Source: Celeribacter sp. HF31
Lineage (GTDB): Bacteria > Pseudomonadota > Alphaproteobacteria > Rhodobacterales > Rhodobacteraceae
Reading direction: 5' to 3'
Assembly (NCBI RefSeq): GCF_011806455.1
Contig: NZ_JAATOT010000004.1
Coordinates: 372,001 to 436,000, forward strand
Length of the DNA: 64,000 nt
Part shown: piece after piece, positions 10,386 through 19,267 of the stretch
How the letters are laid out: each line of letters opens with the position of its first letter
How positions within the stretch are numbered: position 1 is the stretch's first letter
Position numbers and translations under genes: made by a program
Notes under the pieces: model-generated
Database searches by the model: none
What the model saw: the letters and a program-made list of their open reading frames with translations, nothing else
What the model was told of the DNA's origin: nothing

Positions 10386-10585
10386 CCAATCAAAGATGCA
10401 AAGCATCTTTGACGCAAGCCTTCGGCGAAGCCGAGGGCGTGGCTGTCAGCATATTGCGGAGCAATGTGCGAGAAGCAGCCAGACCCACCCGGTCACGCCG
10501 AAGGCGTGCCGACAGACTATGAACGGCGCACCTTTGGTGCGACGGGGCTGCGCGTTTCACGCGAACTCCCTCGGGTCAGGCGCGG
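10386..10585 (+). repeat. Intergenic multi-hairpin repeat, copy A
   Basis: About 200 bp made almost wholly of short inverted repeats with three-base loops: AAAGATGC-AAA-GCATCTTT (10392-10410), CTTC-GGC-GAAG, GCATATTGC-GGA-GCAATGTGC, CACGCC-GAA-GGCGTG, CGCACC-TTT-GGTGCG and CGCGT-TTC-ACGCG. An outer pairing CCGAGGG / CCCTCGG encloses most of them. It starts with CCAATCA and ends with CCTCGGG...GGCGC, as does the shorter copy at 27645-27757. The strand is assigned only to match that copy. No coding potential is seen. Confidence 0.6.
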
Positions 10586-10600
10586 GGATAAAATGAAAGA

Positions 10601-10620
10601 GGGCGGCCCGAAGGCCGCCC
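10601..10620 (-). terminator. Hairpin with TTCG loop, probable minus-strand terminator
   Basis: Perfect 8-bp stem GGGCGGCC / GGCCGCCC. Read on the minus strand it has a stable TTCG tetraloop and is followed by CTCTTTCATTTT. It lies six bases beyond the stop of the 31-aa open frame at 10626-10721, which supports that frame being a transcribed gene. Confidence 0.5.
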
Positions 10621-10625
10621 AACAA

Positions 10626-10721
10626 TCATATCAAAAGCGCCATGATTGTCAGTACAAGTGATATGGTTCCAATTATGTCACCATACGATACCCGTCCCTC
10701 GATTTTGAATGAAAACCGCAT
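10626..10721 (-). CDS. Probable small membrane peptide, 31 aa
   Basis: ATG at 10721 (minus strand) opens a 31-codon frame: a basic N-terminal part (MRFSFKIEGRVSYG) followed by one strongly hydrophobic segment (DIIGTISLVLTIMALLI), then TGA. This is a textbook single-pass microprotein layout. AGGA lies about 10 bases upstream. A TTCG-loop terminator-like hairpin follows immediately, and a perfect 16-bp palindrome lies 21 bases upstream. The surrounding gap has no other gene. No family is recognised. The conserved look could be chance in AT-richer DNA, so confidence is moderate. Confidence 0.45.
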   Translation of the reverse strand: MRFSFKIEGRVSYGDIIGTISLVLTIMALLI

Positions 10722-10741
10722 TGGAATTTATCCTAAGCGAT

Positions 10742-10757
10742 GCTCATCCGGATGAGC
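10742..10757. promoter_or_regulatory. 16-bp perfect palindrome, candidate operator
   Basis: GCTCATCCGGATGAGC is a perfect palindrome 21 bases upstream of the 31-aa open frame, where a promoter or operator would be expected. No regulator is assigned. Confidence 0.35.
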
Positions 10758-11254
10758 GATTAAGGTTCGCTCAGTATTTATATTCCGCCCCAATTCCGGC
10801 GGTTTGAGCAACTTTTCGGCCGATTGGTCGCTCGTTTCGAAGCGCCACCCGAAGAATTGATCTTTGAATCACTCGTCGATTTCCTTCGGACACCCCTTAG
10901 CCTAATCACCTCTCGGTTTTCGACCTAGCCCCGATGAGGGCTGGCTCTTTTTCCGGTTAACTCAACTCGTGTCCGAAAACGGGTGATTTGGTCGACCAAC
11001 AAGCAATATCTATTGCTCTGCAAGAGTTGATACAAAAGATATTGATTCGCCTTGGTTCCGTCAATACATCAAGGGCACAAAAGGAGAACATTTTGGTTTG
11101 GCATGACCAGTGCGCCCTGGGGCGCCTTTGTCAATCATCCAAATCATAAATCTTCCGCCCTTGCTCCACGGGGCGCGAACGCGCATTTTCTTTAAAAATA
11201 CGCTGCCTCGCGCGCCTCGAAGCCCAAGCGGAACTACAAGAAATCCCCGCGCTT
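10758..11254. other. Intergenic gap of about 500 bp, lower GC
   Basis: No convincing gene is seen on either strand between the palindrome and the ettA stop. The base composition is visibly more AT-rich than the flanks. A short hairpin AGCCC / GGGCT followed by five T (10927-10952, plus strand) could end an unrecognised plus-strand transcript. A hairpin CGCGCT-TTT-AGCGCG at 11248-11262 overlaps the ettA stop codon. Confidence 0.4.
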
Positions 11255-12910
11255 TTAGCGCGAGAACTTCTTGTATTTCAGTCGCTTGGGTTCGAGGGCA
11301 TCCGGCCCCAACCGCCGCTTCTTGTCTTCCTCATAATCCTCGAAGTTGCCTTCGAACCATTCCACATGGGCGTCGCCTTCAAACGCCAGAATGTGGGTAC
11401 AGATCCGGTCGAGGAAGAAGCGGTCGTGGGAGATGACCACGGCGCAGCCTGCGAAGTCTGTCAGCGCGTCCTCAAGGGCACGAAGTGTCTCGACGTCCAA
11501 GTCGTTGGTCGGTTCGTCGAGCAGCAACACGTTGCCGCCCGATTTCAAAAGCCGCGCCATGTGCACGCGGTTGCGTTCACCGCCCGACAGCACGCCGACT
11601 TTCTTCTGCTGATCGCCGCCCTTGAAGTTGAAGGCGGAGCAATAGGCCCGGCCGTTCATCTCTGCGTCGCCCAAAGCGATCACTTGCTGCCCGTCGGAGA
11701 TCGCCTCGAACACCGTGGCGTTCGGGTCCAAATCATCGCGGGACTGGTCAACGTAGCTGAGCTTGACCGTGTCGCCATATTCGACGGTGCCGGCGTCGGG
11801 CTCCAACTGGCCGGTGAGCATGCGGAAGAGCGTGGATTTGCCGGCGCCGTTCGGGCCGATCACGCCGACGATACCACCCGGCGGCAGGGCAAAATCCAGC
11901 CCTTCGATCAGTTGTTTGTCGCCCATATGTTTCGACAGGCCATTGACCTCGATGACCTTGGAACCAAGGCGCGGGCCGTTCGGGATGACGATCTGCGCGC
12001 GGGTGATCTTGTCGCGCTCGGATTGCGAAGCAAGGTCATTGTAGCGGTCGATCCGGGCCTTTTGCTTGGCCTGACGGGCTTTTTGCCCCTGCCGCATCCA
12101 CTCAAGTTCGCGCTCAAGGGTCTTTTGACGGGATTTGTCTTCCTTGGCTTCCTGTTCCAGACGCTTGGCTTTCTGTTCGAGCCACGCCGAATAGTTGCCC
12201 TCGTAAGGAATGCCCGAGCCACGGTCCAGCTCGAGAATCCAGCCGGTGATGTCATCGAGGAAGTAGCGGTCGTGGGTGACGATCAGGATCGTGCCCTTGT
12301 ACTCGATGAGGTGCTGTTGCAGCCAGGCGATGGTCTCGGCGTCGAGGTGGTTGGTGGGTTCGTCGAGGAGCAGCATGTCGGGCGCTTCGAGCAGCAGTTT
12401 GCAGAGCGCGACACGGCGTTTCTCACCGCCCGAGAGCGTGGTGACATCGGCGTCATCGGGGGGGCAACGCAGCGCCTCCATGGAGACGTCGATCTGGCTG
12501 TCGAGATCCCAGAGGTTCTGGGCGTCGATCTCGTCCTGAAGCTTGGCCATCTCGTCGGCAGTCTCGTCGGAGTAGTTCATGGCGAGTTCGTTGTAACGGT
12601 CGAGAATGGCCTTTTTGGCGGCCACCCCGAGCATGACGTTGCCGCGCACGTCCAGCGACGGATCAAGCTCCGGCTCCTGCGGCAGATAGCCGACTTTGGC
12701 GCCTTCTGCGGCCCAGGCCTCGCCCTGAAAGTCCTTGTCCATGCCCGCCATGATGCGCATGAGGGTCGATTTACCGGTGCCGTTGACACCGACGACACCG
12801 ATTTTCACGCCCGGGAGGAAGGAGAGGCGGATGTTCTCGAACACCTTCTTGCCGCCGGGGTAGGTCTTGGACACGCCGTCCATGTGGTAGACGTATTGAT
12901 AGGCTGCCAT
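11255..12910 (-). CDS. ettA: Energy-dependent translational throttle protein EttA (ABC-F)
   Basis: The 551-aa protein has two ABC domains without membrane segments: Walker [10 protein letters not shown] and GPNGAGKST, signatures [14 protein letters not shown] and [14 protein letters not shown], and Walker [12 protein letters not shown] and [12 protein letters not shown] charged linker (about residues 240-300) lies between them. Length and sequence ([20 protein letters not shown] at the start) match EttA closely. AAGGAG lies seven bases before the ATG. By family it binds the ribosomal E site and gates entry into elongation according to ATP/ADP. It is a single gene, divergent from the HNH endonuclease gene. 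Confidence 0.96.
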   Translation of the reverse strand: MAAYQYVYHMDGVSKTYPGGKKVFENIRLSFLPGVKIGVVGVNGTGKSTLMRIMAGMDKDFQGEAWAAEGAKVGYLPQEPELDPSLDVRGNVMLGVAAKKAILDRYNELAMNYSDETADEMAKLQDEIDAQNLWDLDSQIDVSMEALRCPPDDADVTTLSGGEKRRVALCKLLLEAPDMLLLDEPTNHLDAETIAWLQQHLIEYKGTILIVTHDRYFLDDITGWILELDRGSGIPYEGNYSAWLEQKAKRLEQEAKEDKSRQKTLERELEWMRQGQKARQAKQKARIDRYNDLASQSERDKITRAQIVIPNGPRLGSKVIEVNGLSKHMGDKQLIEGLDFALPPGGIVGVIGPNGAGKSTLFRMLTGQLEPDAGTVEYGDTVKLSYVDQSRDDLDPNATVFEAISDGQQVIALGDAEMNGRAYCSAFNFKGGDQQKKVGVLSGGERNRVHMARLLKSGGNVLLLDEPTNDLDVETLRALEDALTDFAGCAVVISHDRFFLDRICTHILAFEGDAHVEWFEGNFEDYEEDKKRRLGPDALEPKRLKYKKFSR

Positions 12911-12979
12911 GTCGGGCTCCTTTTGGGGGGGGGATGGTTTGGTGTTAAATAGCGAAGTGATTCATGAGGAGCAATTGAG

Positions 12980-13756
12980 ATGAGCGATAAACTGGTTTTT
13001 GAGGGGATTTCCCGGGGTGTCTTTTCAGAGGTAATGCGGACAAAAGCTTGGGAGGGCGGTTATGACAGTAAGCTTTCGCAAACGACCTATGTAATCGACC
13101 CGGATACCAATGAGCTTTGGGATATAAAAATTGTAGCCGAGGTGGCGGGTAAAATAGCTAAATCTCCAATGAGAAAAGGTTTCCAAACTCACGAAGCAGA
13201 AGATGTGGCAAAAAATCTGGGTTTTCCATACTTGAAGTTTCGTGATCGCAAATCGCGTGAATTAGGCGTTCGAGGCTTTGATCCCGAGGAACTTTATGAT
13301 GCGCATGAAGTATTTTATCCAGATGGAACGAGTAGAAGGTTTGAGAACGGAGAACACGCCGACTTTGCGATAAATGCAGTCGGAGATGAAGAAACTCCTA
13401 GCTTCAAAGAGCGGCGCGTTGCCCGTCTTCACACCGCATGGGAACGAAGAGGTGTTAATACGCGGAAGGTCAAAGAAATCAGAGGTCTCACATGTGAAGG
13501 CTGTGGTCTTAATGCCGAAGTGCATTTCGGGCGTAAGATTGCACTGAGTTGTATCGAGGCTCATCATCTTAAGCCCGTTGCGGAGATGCCTGTCGAAGGT
13601 CGTCACGCTGATCCAGATGATTTTGCAGTTCTTTGCGCAACCTGTCATCGCATCATCCATCGGCTTGAAAGCCCCGATGACTTGGAGGGATTGAGGGCTG
13701 TTGTGAAAGGCGTGCGAGACCTTCACACCCTCTTCTCAAAAAACAAATCCGGATAG
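12980..13756 (+). CDS. HNH endonuclease, possible orphan restriction/defence enzyme
   Basis: A 258-aa protein whose C-terminal third is a zinc-type HNH module: CEGC (172-175), EAHHLKP (194-200), LCATCHRIIH (218-227). The four cysteines and the EAHH core are intact. The N-terminal 140 residues match no family I recognise and could be a DNA-recognition part. RBS AGGAGC precedes ATG 12980. The coding region is clearly richer in A and T than its neighbours, with codons rare elsewhere in the window (ATA, AAA, TTA), suggesting acquisition. Its 3' end overlaps the convergent MarR-GNAT gene by 34 bp. No methyltransferase is adjacent. Confidence 0.82.
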   Translation: MSDKLVFEGISRGVFSEVMRTKAWEGGYDSKLSQTTYVIDPDTNELWDIKIVAEVAGKIAKSPMRKGFQTHEAEDVAKNLGFPYLKFRDRKSRELGVRGFDPEELYDAHEVFYPDGTSRRFENGEHADFAINAVGDEETPSFKERRVARLHTAWERRGVNTRKVKEIRGLTCEGCGLNAEVHFGRKIALSCIEAHHLKPVAEMPVEGRHADPDDFAVLCATCHRIIHRLESPDDLEGLRAVVKGVRDLHTLFSKNKSG

Positions 13757-14598
13757 GGATCGTCGTTAAATCGCTCAATCTCCCTCCACCCCAGCCGCTG
13801 ATACAGTCCCGCCGCTTCCGGCAGCGCTGAGTTGGTGTCGAGCCGGAGCGTGGTGATGCCCATTGCCCGCGCGTGGGTCTCGGCCTCGGACATCAGCCGT
13901 TTCGCCAATCCAAGTCCCCGCGCCGACGGAGCGACCCAGAGGCGTTTGATTTCTGCGTAGCCTTTATCGGTGCCTTTCAGACCCACGCAGCCGGATGGCA
14001 GCCCATCGGACAAGGCCACGAGGAACACGCCACGCGGCGGGCGCATGTCGTCGCTGTCGAGGCGGGCGGCTTTGGCCGGGTCGAAGCCCATGGCGAAGCG
14101 CGCGGCCAGTTCGGCGTAGTAGCTTTCGAGGCAAAGGATGGCGGGGGCGCTGTGCGGATCGCTTTCCACAATCTCGATCCGGTCGCGGCCCAGAGCGGAG
14201 GCGATCAGGTCCATGGCGGCGAGGAGTGCTTCGGGATGCGGATGACGGTCCAGAAGCGCCTGCGCGCGGGTGTCGGAGAGGCTCTCGTAAGCGGCGTATT
14301 CACGCAGGCCCTCGGGTGTCAGGTGCGCGATGCGGCGGCGTTTGTCGGCGGGGTCTTCGGTGACGGTGGCGAGGCCTTCGTCCTCAAGACTACGCAACAG
14401 GCGCGACAGAAGGCCGGTGTCGAGATCGAGGAAGGCGCGGATGTCGGAGACGGCGCGGCCGGAGGGGCCGATGGCATTGAGCACGCGGGCGGCGCCGAGC
14501 GGGCGGCCCCGGCCGAGAAAGCTCTGGTCCAACACGCCGGTTTCGGTGGTCACGGCGCGGTTGAAGCGGCGGATGCGGGCGATGGGGGAAAGGGTCAT
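13723..14598 (-). CDS. Bifunctional MarR-type regulator / GNAT N-acetyltransferase
   Basis: The 291-aa protein has an N-terminal winged-helix MarR domain (about residues 5-140; DLDTGLLSRLLRSLEDEGLATVTEDPADKRRRIAHLT holds the recognition helix and wing) and a C-terminal GNAT domain (about 145-291) with the acetyl-CoA loop in ARGLGLAKRLM. ATG 14598 starts the MarR domain exactly; the longer open frame upstream is antisense to nadD. An inverted repeat TGAC-TTTA-GTCA at 14631-14642, just upstream, is a likely self-operator. The acetylation substrate is unknown. Confidence 0.9.
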   Translation of the reverse strand: MTLSPIARIRRFNRAVTTETGVLDQSFLGRGRPLGAARVLNAIGPSGRAVSDIRAFLDLDTGLLSRLLRSLEDEGLATVTEDPADKRRRIAHLTPEGLREYAAYESLSDTRAQALLDRHPHPEALLAAMDLIASALGRDRIEIVESDPHSAPAILCLESYYAELAARFAMGFDPAKAARLDSDDMRPPRGVFLVALSDGLPSGCVGLKGTDKGYAEIKRLWVAPSARGLGLAKRLMSEAETHARAMGITTLRLDTNSALPEAAGLYQRLGWREIERFNDDPYPDLFFEKRV

Positions 14599-14629
14599 GG
14601 TGATGTCTGACTGAGGTCTGTTATTTCTT

Positions 14630-14643
14630 CTGACTTTAGTCAG
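14630..14643. promoter_or_regulatory. Inverted repeat CTGAC-TTTA-GTCAG, candidate MarR operator
   Basis: A 14-bp imperfect dyad in the divergent space between the MarR-GNAT gene and nadD, 32 bases upstream of the regulator start. Position and size fit a MarR-family operator. Binding is inferred. Confidence 0.45.
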
Positions 14644-14706
14644 GTGAAATTTGAAGTCAAGCAAGAGCGATTGACAGTCTCGCGCCTTCCCGCCATGCAA
14701 GTCGTC

Positions 14707-15312
14707 ATGCGTTGCAACCTGCCATATGCGCGTTCCGGTCAAGTGATCGGCCTGCTCGGGGGATCCTTCGATCCCGCGCATGAGGGGCATGTGCATATCA
14801 CCAAAATGGCGCTGAAACGGTTCAATTTGGATCGTGTCTGGTGGTTGGTCAGCCCGGGGAACCCTTTGAAAGAAAAGGGACCTGCAAGTATGGAGCGGCG
14901 CCTGACCCACGCCCGCGAGATCATGGATCACCCCAGGGTCGAAGTGACGGACATCGAGGCGCGCACGGGCACGCGCTATACGGCGGCGACGCTTGAGGCG
15001 ATCAAAGGGCTTTATCCCGGCGTGACTTTCGTGTGGCTGATGGGGGCGGACAATCTGGCCCAGTTTCATCTTTGGCAGGACTGGCGCGACATCATGCAAA
15101 CCACGCCTGTCGGCGTGATCGCCCGGCCCGGCACGCGCGGGGCGGCGCGCAATTCGGTGGCGGCGCAAAGCTTTGCTCATGCGAAACTCTCGCCCCGCGC
15201 CTCGCGGCTTTTGGGGCGCTGCGGCACGCCGTGCTGGTGTTTCATCAACGTGCCGATGTCGGATGCCTCCTCGACGGAAATCCGGGCCAAAGGTGGCTGG
15301 GTCCGGGACTGA
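14707..15312 (+). CDS. nadD: Nicotinate-nucleotide adenylyltransferase
   Basis: The protein (201 aa from ATG 14707) has the nucleotidyltransferase motif [14 protein letters not shown] (Rossmann fold, HxGH-type) near its start and the C-terminal SSTEIR motif typical of NadD. It converts nicotinate mononucleotide plus ATP to deamido-NAD in NAD synthesis. The frame is open back to GTG 14644 and has an ATG at 14695. I chose 14707 because the family starts a dozen residues before the GSFDPAH motif. It is divergent from the MarR-GNAT gene. Confidence 0.93.
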   Translation: MRCNLPYARSGQVIGLLGGSFDPAHEGHVHITKMALKRFNLDRVWWLVSPGNPLKEKGPASMERRLTHAREIMDHPRVEVTDIEARTGTRYTAATLEAIKGLYPGVTFVWLMGADNLAQFHLWQDWRDIMQTTPVGVIARPGTRGAARNSVAAQSFAHAKLSPRASRLLGRCGTPCWCFINVPMSDASSTEIRAKGGWVRD

Positions 15313-15403
15313 TCGCATTTTGCCCAGAAAGGTGACGCACGGGGAGCAAAAGACAGGTTTTCCCGTCTTGCCCATGACGCAAACGCAGGCTTAACTCACG
15401 GCC

Positions 15404-16915
15404 ATGATGAAGACTGAAAATTCACGGATCAATCGACGCGGGATGCTTGGGCTTCTGTTGGGCGGTATCGCTCAGGCAGGGATGGCGCGCGGCGCTTTGG
15501 CTGAGGGGCTCACCTCCTCGCCGCTGCCGAAACCGCGTCCGGCGGATCTCTACCTTCAGTCAATCCCGACGGGAGAGGCGCTGATCGAGGCCTCGGGTCT
15601 GTCGGGGCAGGTCAGCTATGTGGTGGCGGACAGCGTGAGTGGGGCAATCCATGAATCCCATGCGCCGCTTTTGCGGCTTCCCCCGGCCTCCGTCGCCAAG
15701 ACCGTGACCGCGCTTTATGCGCTGGAGCATTTGGGCGCGGACTATCGCTTTGCCACGCGCGTGCTGCGCAGCGGGCCGGTGGTGGACGGGATTGTGCAGG
15801 GCGATCTGATCCTCGCGGGCGGGGGCGATCCGACCTTGGACACGGACGGGTTGGCGGTGCTGGCCGGGCAGCTTGTCGAGCAAGGCATCAAAGGCGTTAG
15901 TGGGCGGTTTTTGATTGATGACACGGCCCTGCCTCGGATCGAGGAAATCGACGCGGGGCAGACGGAATATGCGGGCTACAATCCGACGATTTCGGGGCTG
16001 AATCTGAATTACAACCGCGTGCATTTCGAATGGAAACGGCAAGGCGAGGGCTACAGCCTCAAGATGGACGCTCGCGCCGAACGTTATGCGCCGGATGTGC
16101 GGATCGCGCGGATCAGCGTGGCGGCGCGCAACCTGCCGGTGTTCGACCATGTGGCCGGGCAGGGGCGGGACGAATGGACAGTGGCGCAAAGCGCGCTGGG
16201 CAATGGCGGGGCGCGGTGGTTGCCGGTGCGATTGCCGGGGCTTTATGCGGGCGAAGTGTTTCAGGCGGTGGCTGGTGCGCAGGGGCTGCGCCTGCCGCAG
16301 GGGCAAAGGATGGCGGCGTCCGGTGAAGAGATCGCGCGCATTGAGAGCGCGCCTTTGAGTGTCGTTGTGCGCGATATGTTGAAATATTCGACCAACCTGA
16401 CGGCAGAGGTTCTTGGCCTCACGGCCAGCCGTGCGCGCGGTCTCGCGGTGAACAGTTTGCAGTCCTCGGCCAGCGCGATGAGCGACTGGGCGCGTGAGGC
16501 GCTGAACATGCGGCATATATCTTTTGTGGATCATTCGGGCCTTGGCGGGGCATCAAAAGTGACCACGGTTGATCTGGCCCATATGTTGACGGCCCCGGGC
16601 GTCGAAGCGCGTTTGGCGCCTTTGCTCAAGTCTATTCCCATGAAAAATGACCAAGGCGGCGTGATCAAAAACCACCCGCTCTCCGTCGTCGCCAAGACCG
16701 GAACGCTGAATTTCGTGTCCACTCTGGCGGGGTATGTGGACGCGCCGGGCGGCACGCGCATGGCCTTTGCGATCTTCGTTGCGGATGTGCCTCGGCGAGA
16801 GGCGGCCAAGGCGCAAGGCGCGGAAATTCCGCAAGGGGCGCGGACGTTCAACGGGCGGGCGAAAAAGCTGCAGCAAGCGTTGATTGAGCGCTGGGCGGGG
16901 GTGTATGCGGGGTGA
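15404..16915 (+). CDS. dacB: D-alanyl-D-alanine carboxypeptidase/endopeptidase (PBP4, class C)
   Basis: The 503-aa peptidase S13 protein shows all three penicillin-binding motifs: SVAK (96-99), STN in KYSTNLTAEVLG, and KTGTLN near residue 435. The N-terminus carries NRRGMLGLLLGG, a twin-arginine-like signal, so export may be by Tat rather than Sec. ATG codons at 15404 and 15407 are both usable. It trims peptidoglycan cross-links and terminal D-Ala in the periplasm. It follows nadD by 91 bases and is probably an independent gene. Confidence 0.93.
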   Translation: MMKTENSRINRRGMLGLLLGGIAQAGMARGALAEGLTSSPLPKPRPADLYLQSIPTGEALIEASGLSGQVSYVVADSVSGAIHESHAPLLRLPPASVAKTVTALYALEHLGADYRFATRVLRSGPVVDGIVQGDLILAGGGDPTLDTDGLAVLAGQLVEQGIKGVSGRFLIDDTALPRIEEIDAGQTEYAGYNPTISGLNLNYNRVHFEWKRQGEGYSLKMDARAERYAPDVRIARISVAARNLPVFDHVAGQGRDEWTVAQSALGNGGARWLPVRLPGLYAGEVFQAVAGAQGLRLPQGQRMAASGEEIARIESAPLSVVVRDMLKYSTNLTAEVLGLTASRARGLAVNSLQSSASAMSDWAREALNMRHISFVDHSGLGGASKVTTVDLAHMLTAPGVEARLAPLLKSIPMKNDQGGVIKNHPLSVVAKTGTLNFVSTLAGYVDAPGGTRMAFAIFVADVPRREAAKAQGAEIPQGARTFNGRAKKLQQALIERWAGVYAG

Positions 16916-17013
16916 GAAGAGGGGTAATGCACAAAGAACGCCCTTGATTTTCAGGCGCAATCCCACTCTCTGAGGGCGCAGTTCTTATTCACGATCTGGC
17001 GATGTGCAGAGCC

Positions 17014-17454
17014 TCACCCAACAACATCGGTGTGAAGGAGCATATACCGCGCCCGCGCGCCGCGTTCGATGGCGGCGGCATGCAGCCGGTCGATGTTCAA
17101 CTCGTAGCGAATCTCTTCGAGCAGGCGCAATTCGGCCTCATAGGTATGGCCATCGGCGGCGGCGACGTCACAGGCCAGCGCATAGGCCGTTTCGTGCAGA
17201 TACTCGGGCAGGTTGTCGCGAATGAGGCCGAAAAGCGCGTCCAGCCCGTCCTCTTCGGAAAAGAGATCGAAGACCGTCGAGGAAACCATTTTGATCCGGT
17301 CGGTGTCGTATTCGCCAAAAATAGGCAAATGGTTGACGATATTCTCGATGGTGACCAATTCGGCGGTGCGAATGTTCTCATCGGACATCGACAAGGCGAT
17401 CATCACAGCGACGAGACAGTCCTGGGGCGTGAGGGAATGGGGAATATCGTTCAT
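17014..17454 (-). CDS. TerB-like (tellurite-resistance family) protein
   Basis: The 146-aa all-helical acidic protein has two repeated four-helix elements, each with a metal-binding-like acidic patch (SDENIRTAELVTIENIV and AADGHTYEAELRLLEEI), the pattern of TerB/DjlA-type domains. The chosen start MNDIPHSLTPQD (ATG 17454) has GGAGCC upstream; the frame extends further without RBS support. TerB-family proteins are linked to metal or envelope stress, but a lone copy gives no clear function. It is divergent from lysK and convergent with dacB. Confidence 0.75.
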   Translation of the reverse strand: MNDIPHSLTPQDCLVAVMIALSMSDENIRTAELVTIENIVNHLPIFGEYDTDRIKMVSSTVFDLFSEEDGLDALFGLIRDNLPEYLHETAYALACDVAAADGHTYEAELRLLEEIRYELNIDRLHAAAIERGARARYMLLHTDVVG

Positions 17455-17566
17455 TTTATTGGCTCCGAAGGGGCATGTTTGGTCAAACAATATTGACGCA
17501 AGCCGGGGGGTTCAATAGGAGTTGCGCCTTGCGGGAGAGACCCGTGCGACAAAAGGATTGCTGAAA

Positions 17567-19219
17567 ATGACGGACCTGCGTGATGCCGGTATGAGCTCGA
17601 AAGCCTGGCCCTTTGAAGAGGCCCGGACTGTTCTCAAGCGGTATGAGGCATCCAAAAAGAAGGGCACGGCGAAGGACTACGTGCTTTTCGAGACCGGTTA
17701 CGGTCCGTCGGGTCTGCCGCATATCGGGACCTTTGGCGAGGTGCTGCGCACGACGATGATCCGCCGGGCGTTCGAGGTGATCTCGGACGTGCCGACGCGT
17801 CTGATCTGTTTCTCCGACGATATGGACGGGATGCGCAAAATCCCGTCGAACGTGCCGAACCAGGAGCGTCTGAAAGAAGACATTCAAAAGCCGCTGACCT
17901 CTGTATTCGACCCTTTCGAAGAGTTCGAAAGCTTTGGCCATCACAACAACGCCATGCTGCGCCGCTTCCTCGATACCTTCGGGTTCGAGTATGAGTTCTA
18001 TTCGGCGACCGAGTTTTACAAATCCGGTCAGTTCGATGAGGTGCTGAAGCGCGCCGTCGAGAAATACGACGATGTGATGAAGGTCATGCTCAAATCCCTG
18101 CGTGAAGAGCGTGCGGCGACCTATTCCATCTTCCTGCCGATCCACCCGGAAACCGGTCGCGTGCTCTACGTGCCGATGAAAGAGGTGAACAAGGACGATT
18201 ACACGATCACCTTTGACGATGAGGACGGGAAGGAGTGGACGCTTCCGGTCACCGGCGGCAATGTGAAATTGCAATGGAAACCGGACTTTGGCGCGCGCTG
18301 GGCAGCACTTGGTGTGGATTTCGAGATGTACGGCAAGGATCACTCGACCAACACGCCGATCTACGACCGGATTTGTGAAATCTTGGGCGGGCAGAAGCCG
18401 GAGCACTTTACTTACGAGCTGTTCCTCGATGCCAATGGTCAGAAAATTTCGAAATCCTCGGGCAATGGCCTGTCGATTGACGAATGGCTGACCTATGCCT
18501 CGACGGAATCTCTGGCCTATTTCATGTATCAAAAGCCGAAAACGGCGAAGCGGATGCACTTCGATGTGATCCCGCGGGCGATGGATGAGTATCACCAACA
18601 GCTGCGCGCCTATCCGACGCAGGACGCGGCGAAACAGGCGGCGAACCCGGTGTTCCACATCCACGGCGCCGATGTGCCGATGTCTGACATGGTGGTGCCC
18701 TTCTCGATGCTTCTGAACCTTGCCTCTGTGGCGGGGGCTGAAGAAAAAGACCAGCTTTGGGGTTTTATCCAGCGCTATGCGCCGGACGCCTCGCCGGAGG
18801 CCAACCCACAGCTTGATGCGGCAGCGGGCTATGCGGTGCGCTATTACAATGACTTCGTGAAGCCGGAGAAAACCTTCCGCGCCCCAAGCGATCAGGAACG
18901 CGCGGCGATGGAAGACCTCAAGGCGGCCTTTGGCTCTGAAGACCTGGCTTTGGCCGCGATTGCGAAGAAAAACGCCGATATGGGCAATGACGAACCGCTG
19001 CCGGAAGCGAATTTTGCCGATGGAGATTTTCTGCAAAGCATCGTCTTCGCGGTCGGCAAGAACCACGGGTTCGAGAATTTGCGCGACTGGTTCAAGGCGC
19101 TCTATGAGGTGCTTTTGGGCCAGTCCCAAGGCCCGCGCTTCGGGTCCTTCGCGGCGCTCTACGGGGTGAATGAGACCATCGGCCTGATCGAAAAAGGTCT
19201 GAACGGCGAGCTGTCGTAA
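17567..19219 (+). CDS. lysK: Lysyl-tRNA synthetase, class I
   Basis: The 550-aa protein has class I synthetase signatures, not class [16 protein letters not shown] (the HIGH-type motif) near residue 45 and KISKSSGNG (the KMSKS motif) near residue 290. This is the archaeal-type LysRS-I, which many Rhodobacteraceae use in place of LysS. The ATG at 17567 ([14 protein letters not shown]) is preceded by AAGGATT. The in-frame codon at 17522 lacks an RBS. It charges tRNA-Lys. The transcript ends at the strong hairpin 19242-19267. Confidence 0.95.
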   Translation: MTDLRDAGMSSKAWPFEEARTVLKRYEASKKKGTAKDYVLFETGYGPSGLPHIGTFGEVLRTTMIRRAFEVISDVPTRLICFSDDMDGMRKIPSNVPNQERLKEDIQKPLTSVFDPFEEFESFGHHNNAMLRRFLDTFGFEYEFYSATEFYKSGQFDEVLKRAVEKYDDVMKVMLKSLREERAATYSIFLPIHPETGRVLYVPMKEVNKDDYTITFDDEDGKEWTLPVTGGNVKLQWKPDFGARWAALGVDFEMYGKDHSTNTPIYDRICEILGGQKPEHFTYELFLDANGQKISKSSGNGLSIDEWLTYASTESLAYFMYQKPKTAKRMHFDVIPRAMDEYHQQLRAYPTQDAAKQAANPVFHIHGADVPMSDMVVPFSMLLNLASVAGAEEKDQLWGFIQRYAPDASPEANPQLDAAAGYAVRYYNDFVKPEKTFRAPSDQERAAMEDLKAAFGSEDLALAAIAKKNADMGNDEPLPEANFADGDFLQSIVFAVGKNHGFENLRDWFKALYEVLLGQSQGPRFGSFAALYGVNETIGLIEKGLNGELS

Positions 19220-19241
19220 GCCGTTTTTCGCACGTGTTTTC

Positions 19242-19267
19242 AAAGGGCTGCTTCGGCGGCCCTTTTT
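19242..19267 (+). terminator. Rho-independent terminator after lysK
   Basis: A 10-bp stem AAAGGGCTGC / GCGGCCCTTT with one G-T pair, a TTCG tetraloop, and T residues after it. It overlaps the stop codon of the convergent CHAD gene. Confidence 0.85.

Noticed and set aside
10464-10661. Short plus-strand frame in the hairpin repeat
   Set aside because: It reads through the inverted repeats and has no RBS or protein-like pattern.
17483-19243. Minus-strand open frame of 586 codons
   Set aside because: Antisense to lysK, whose motifs are complete.
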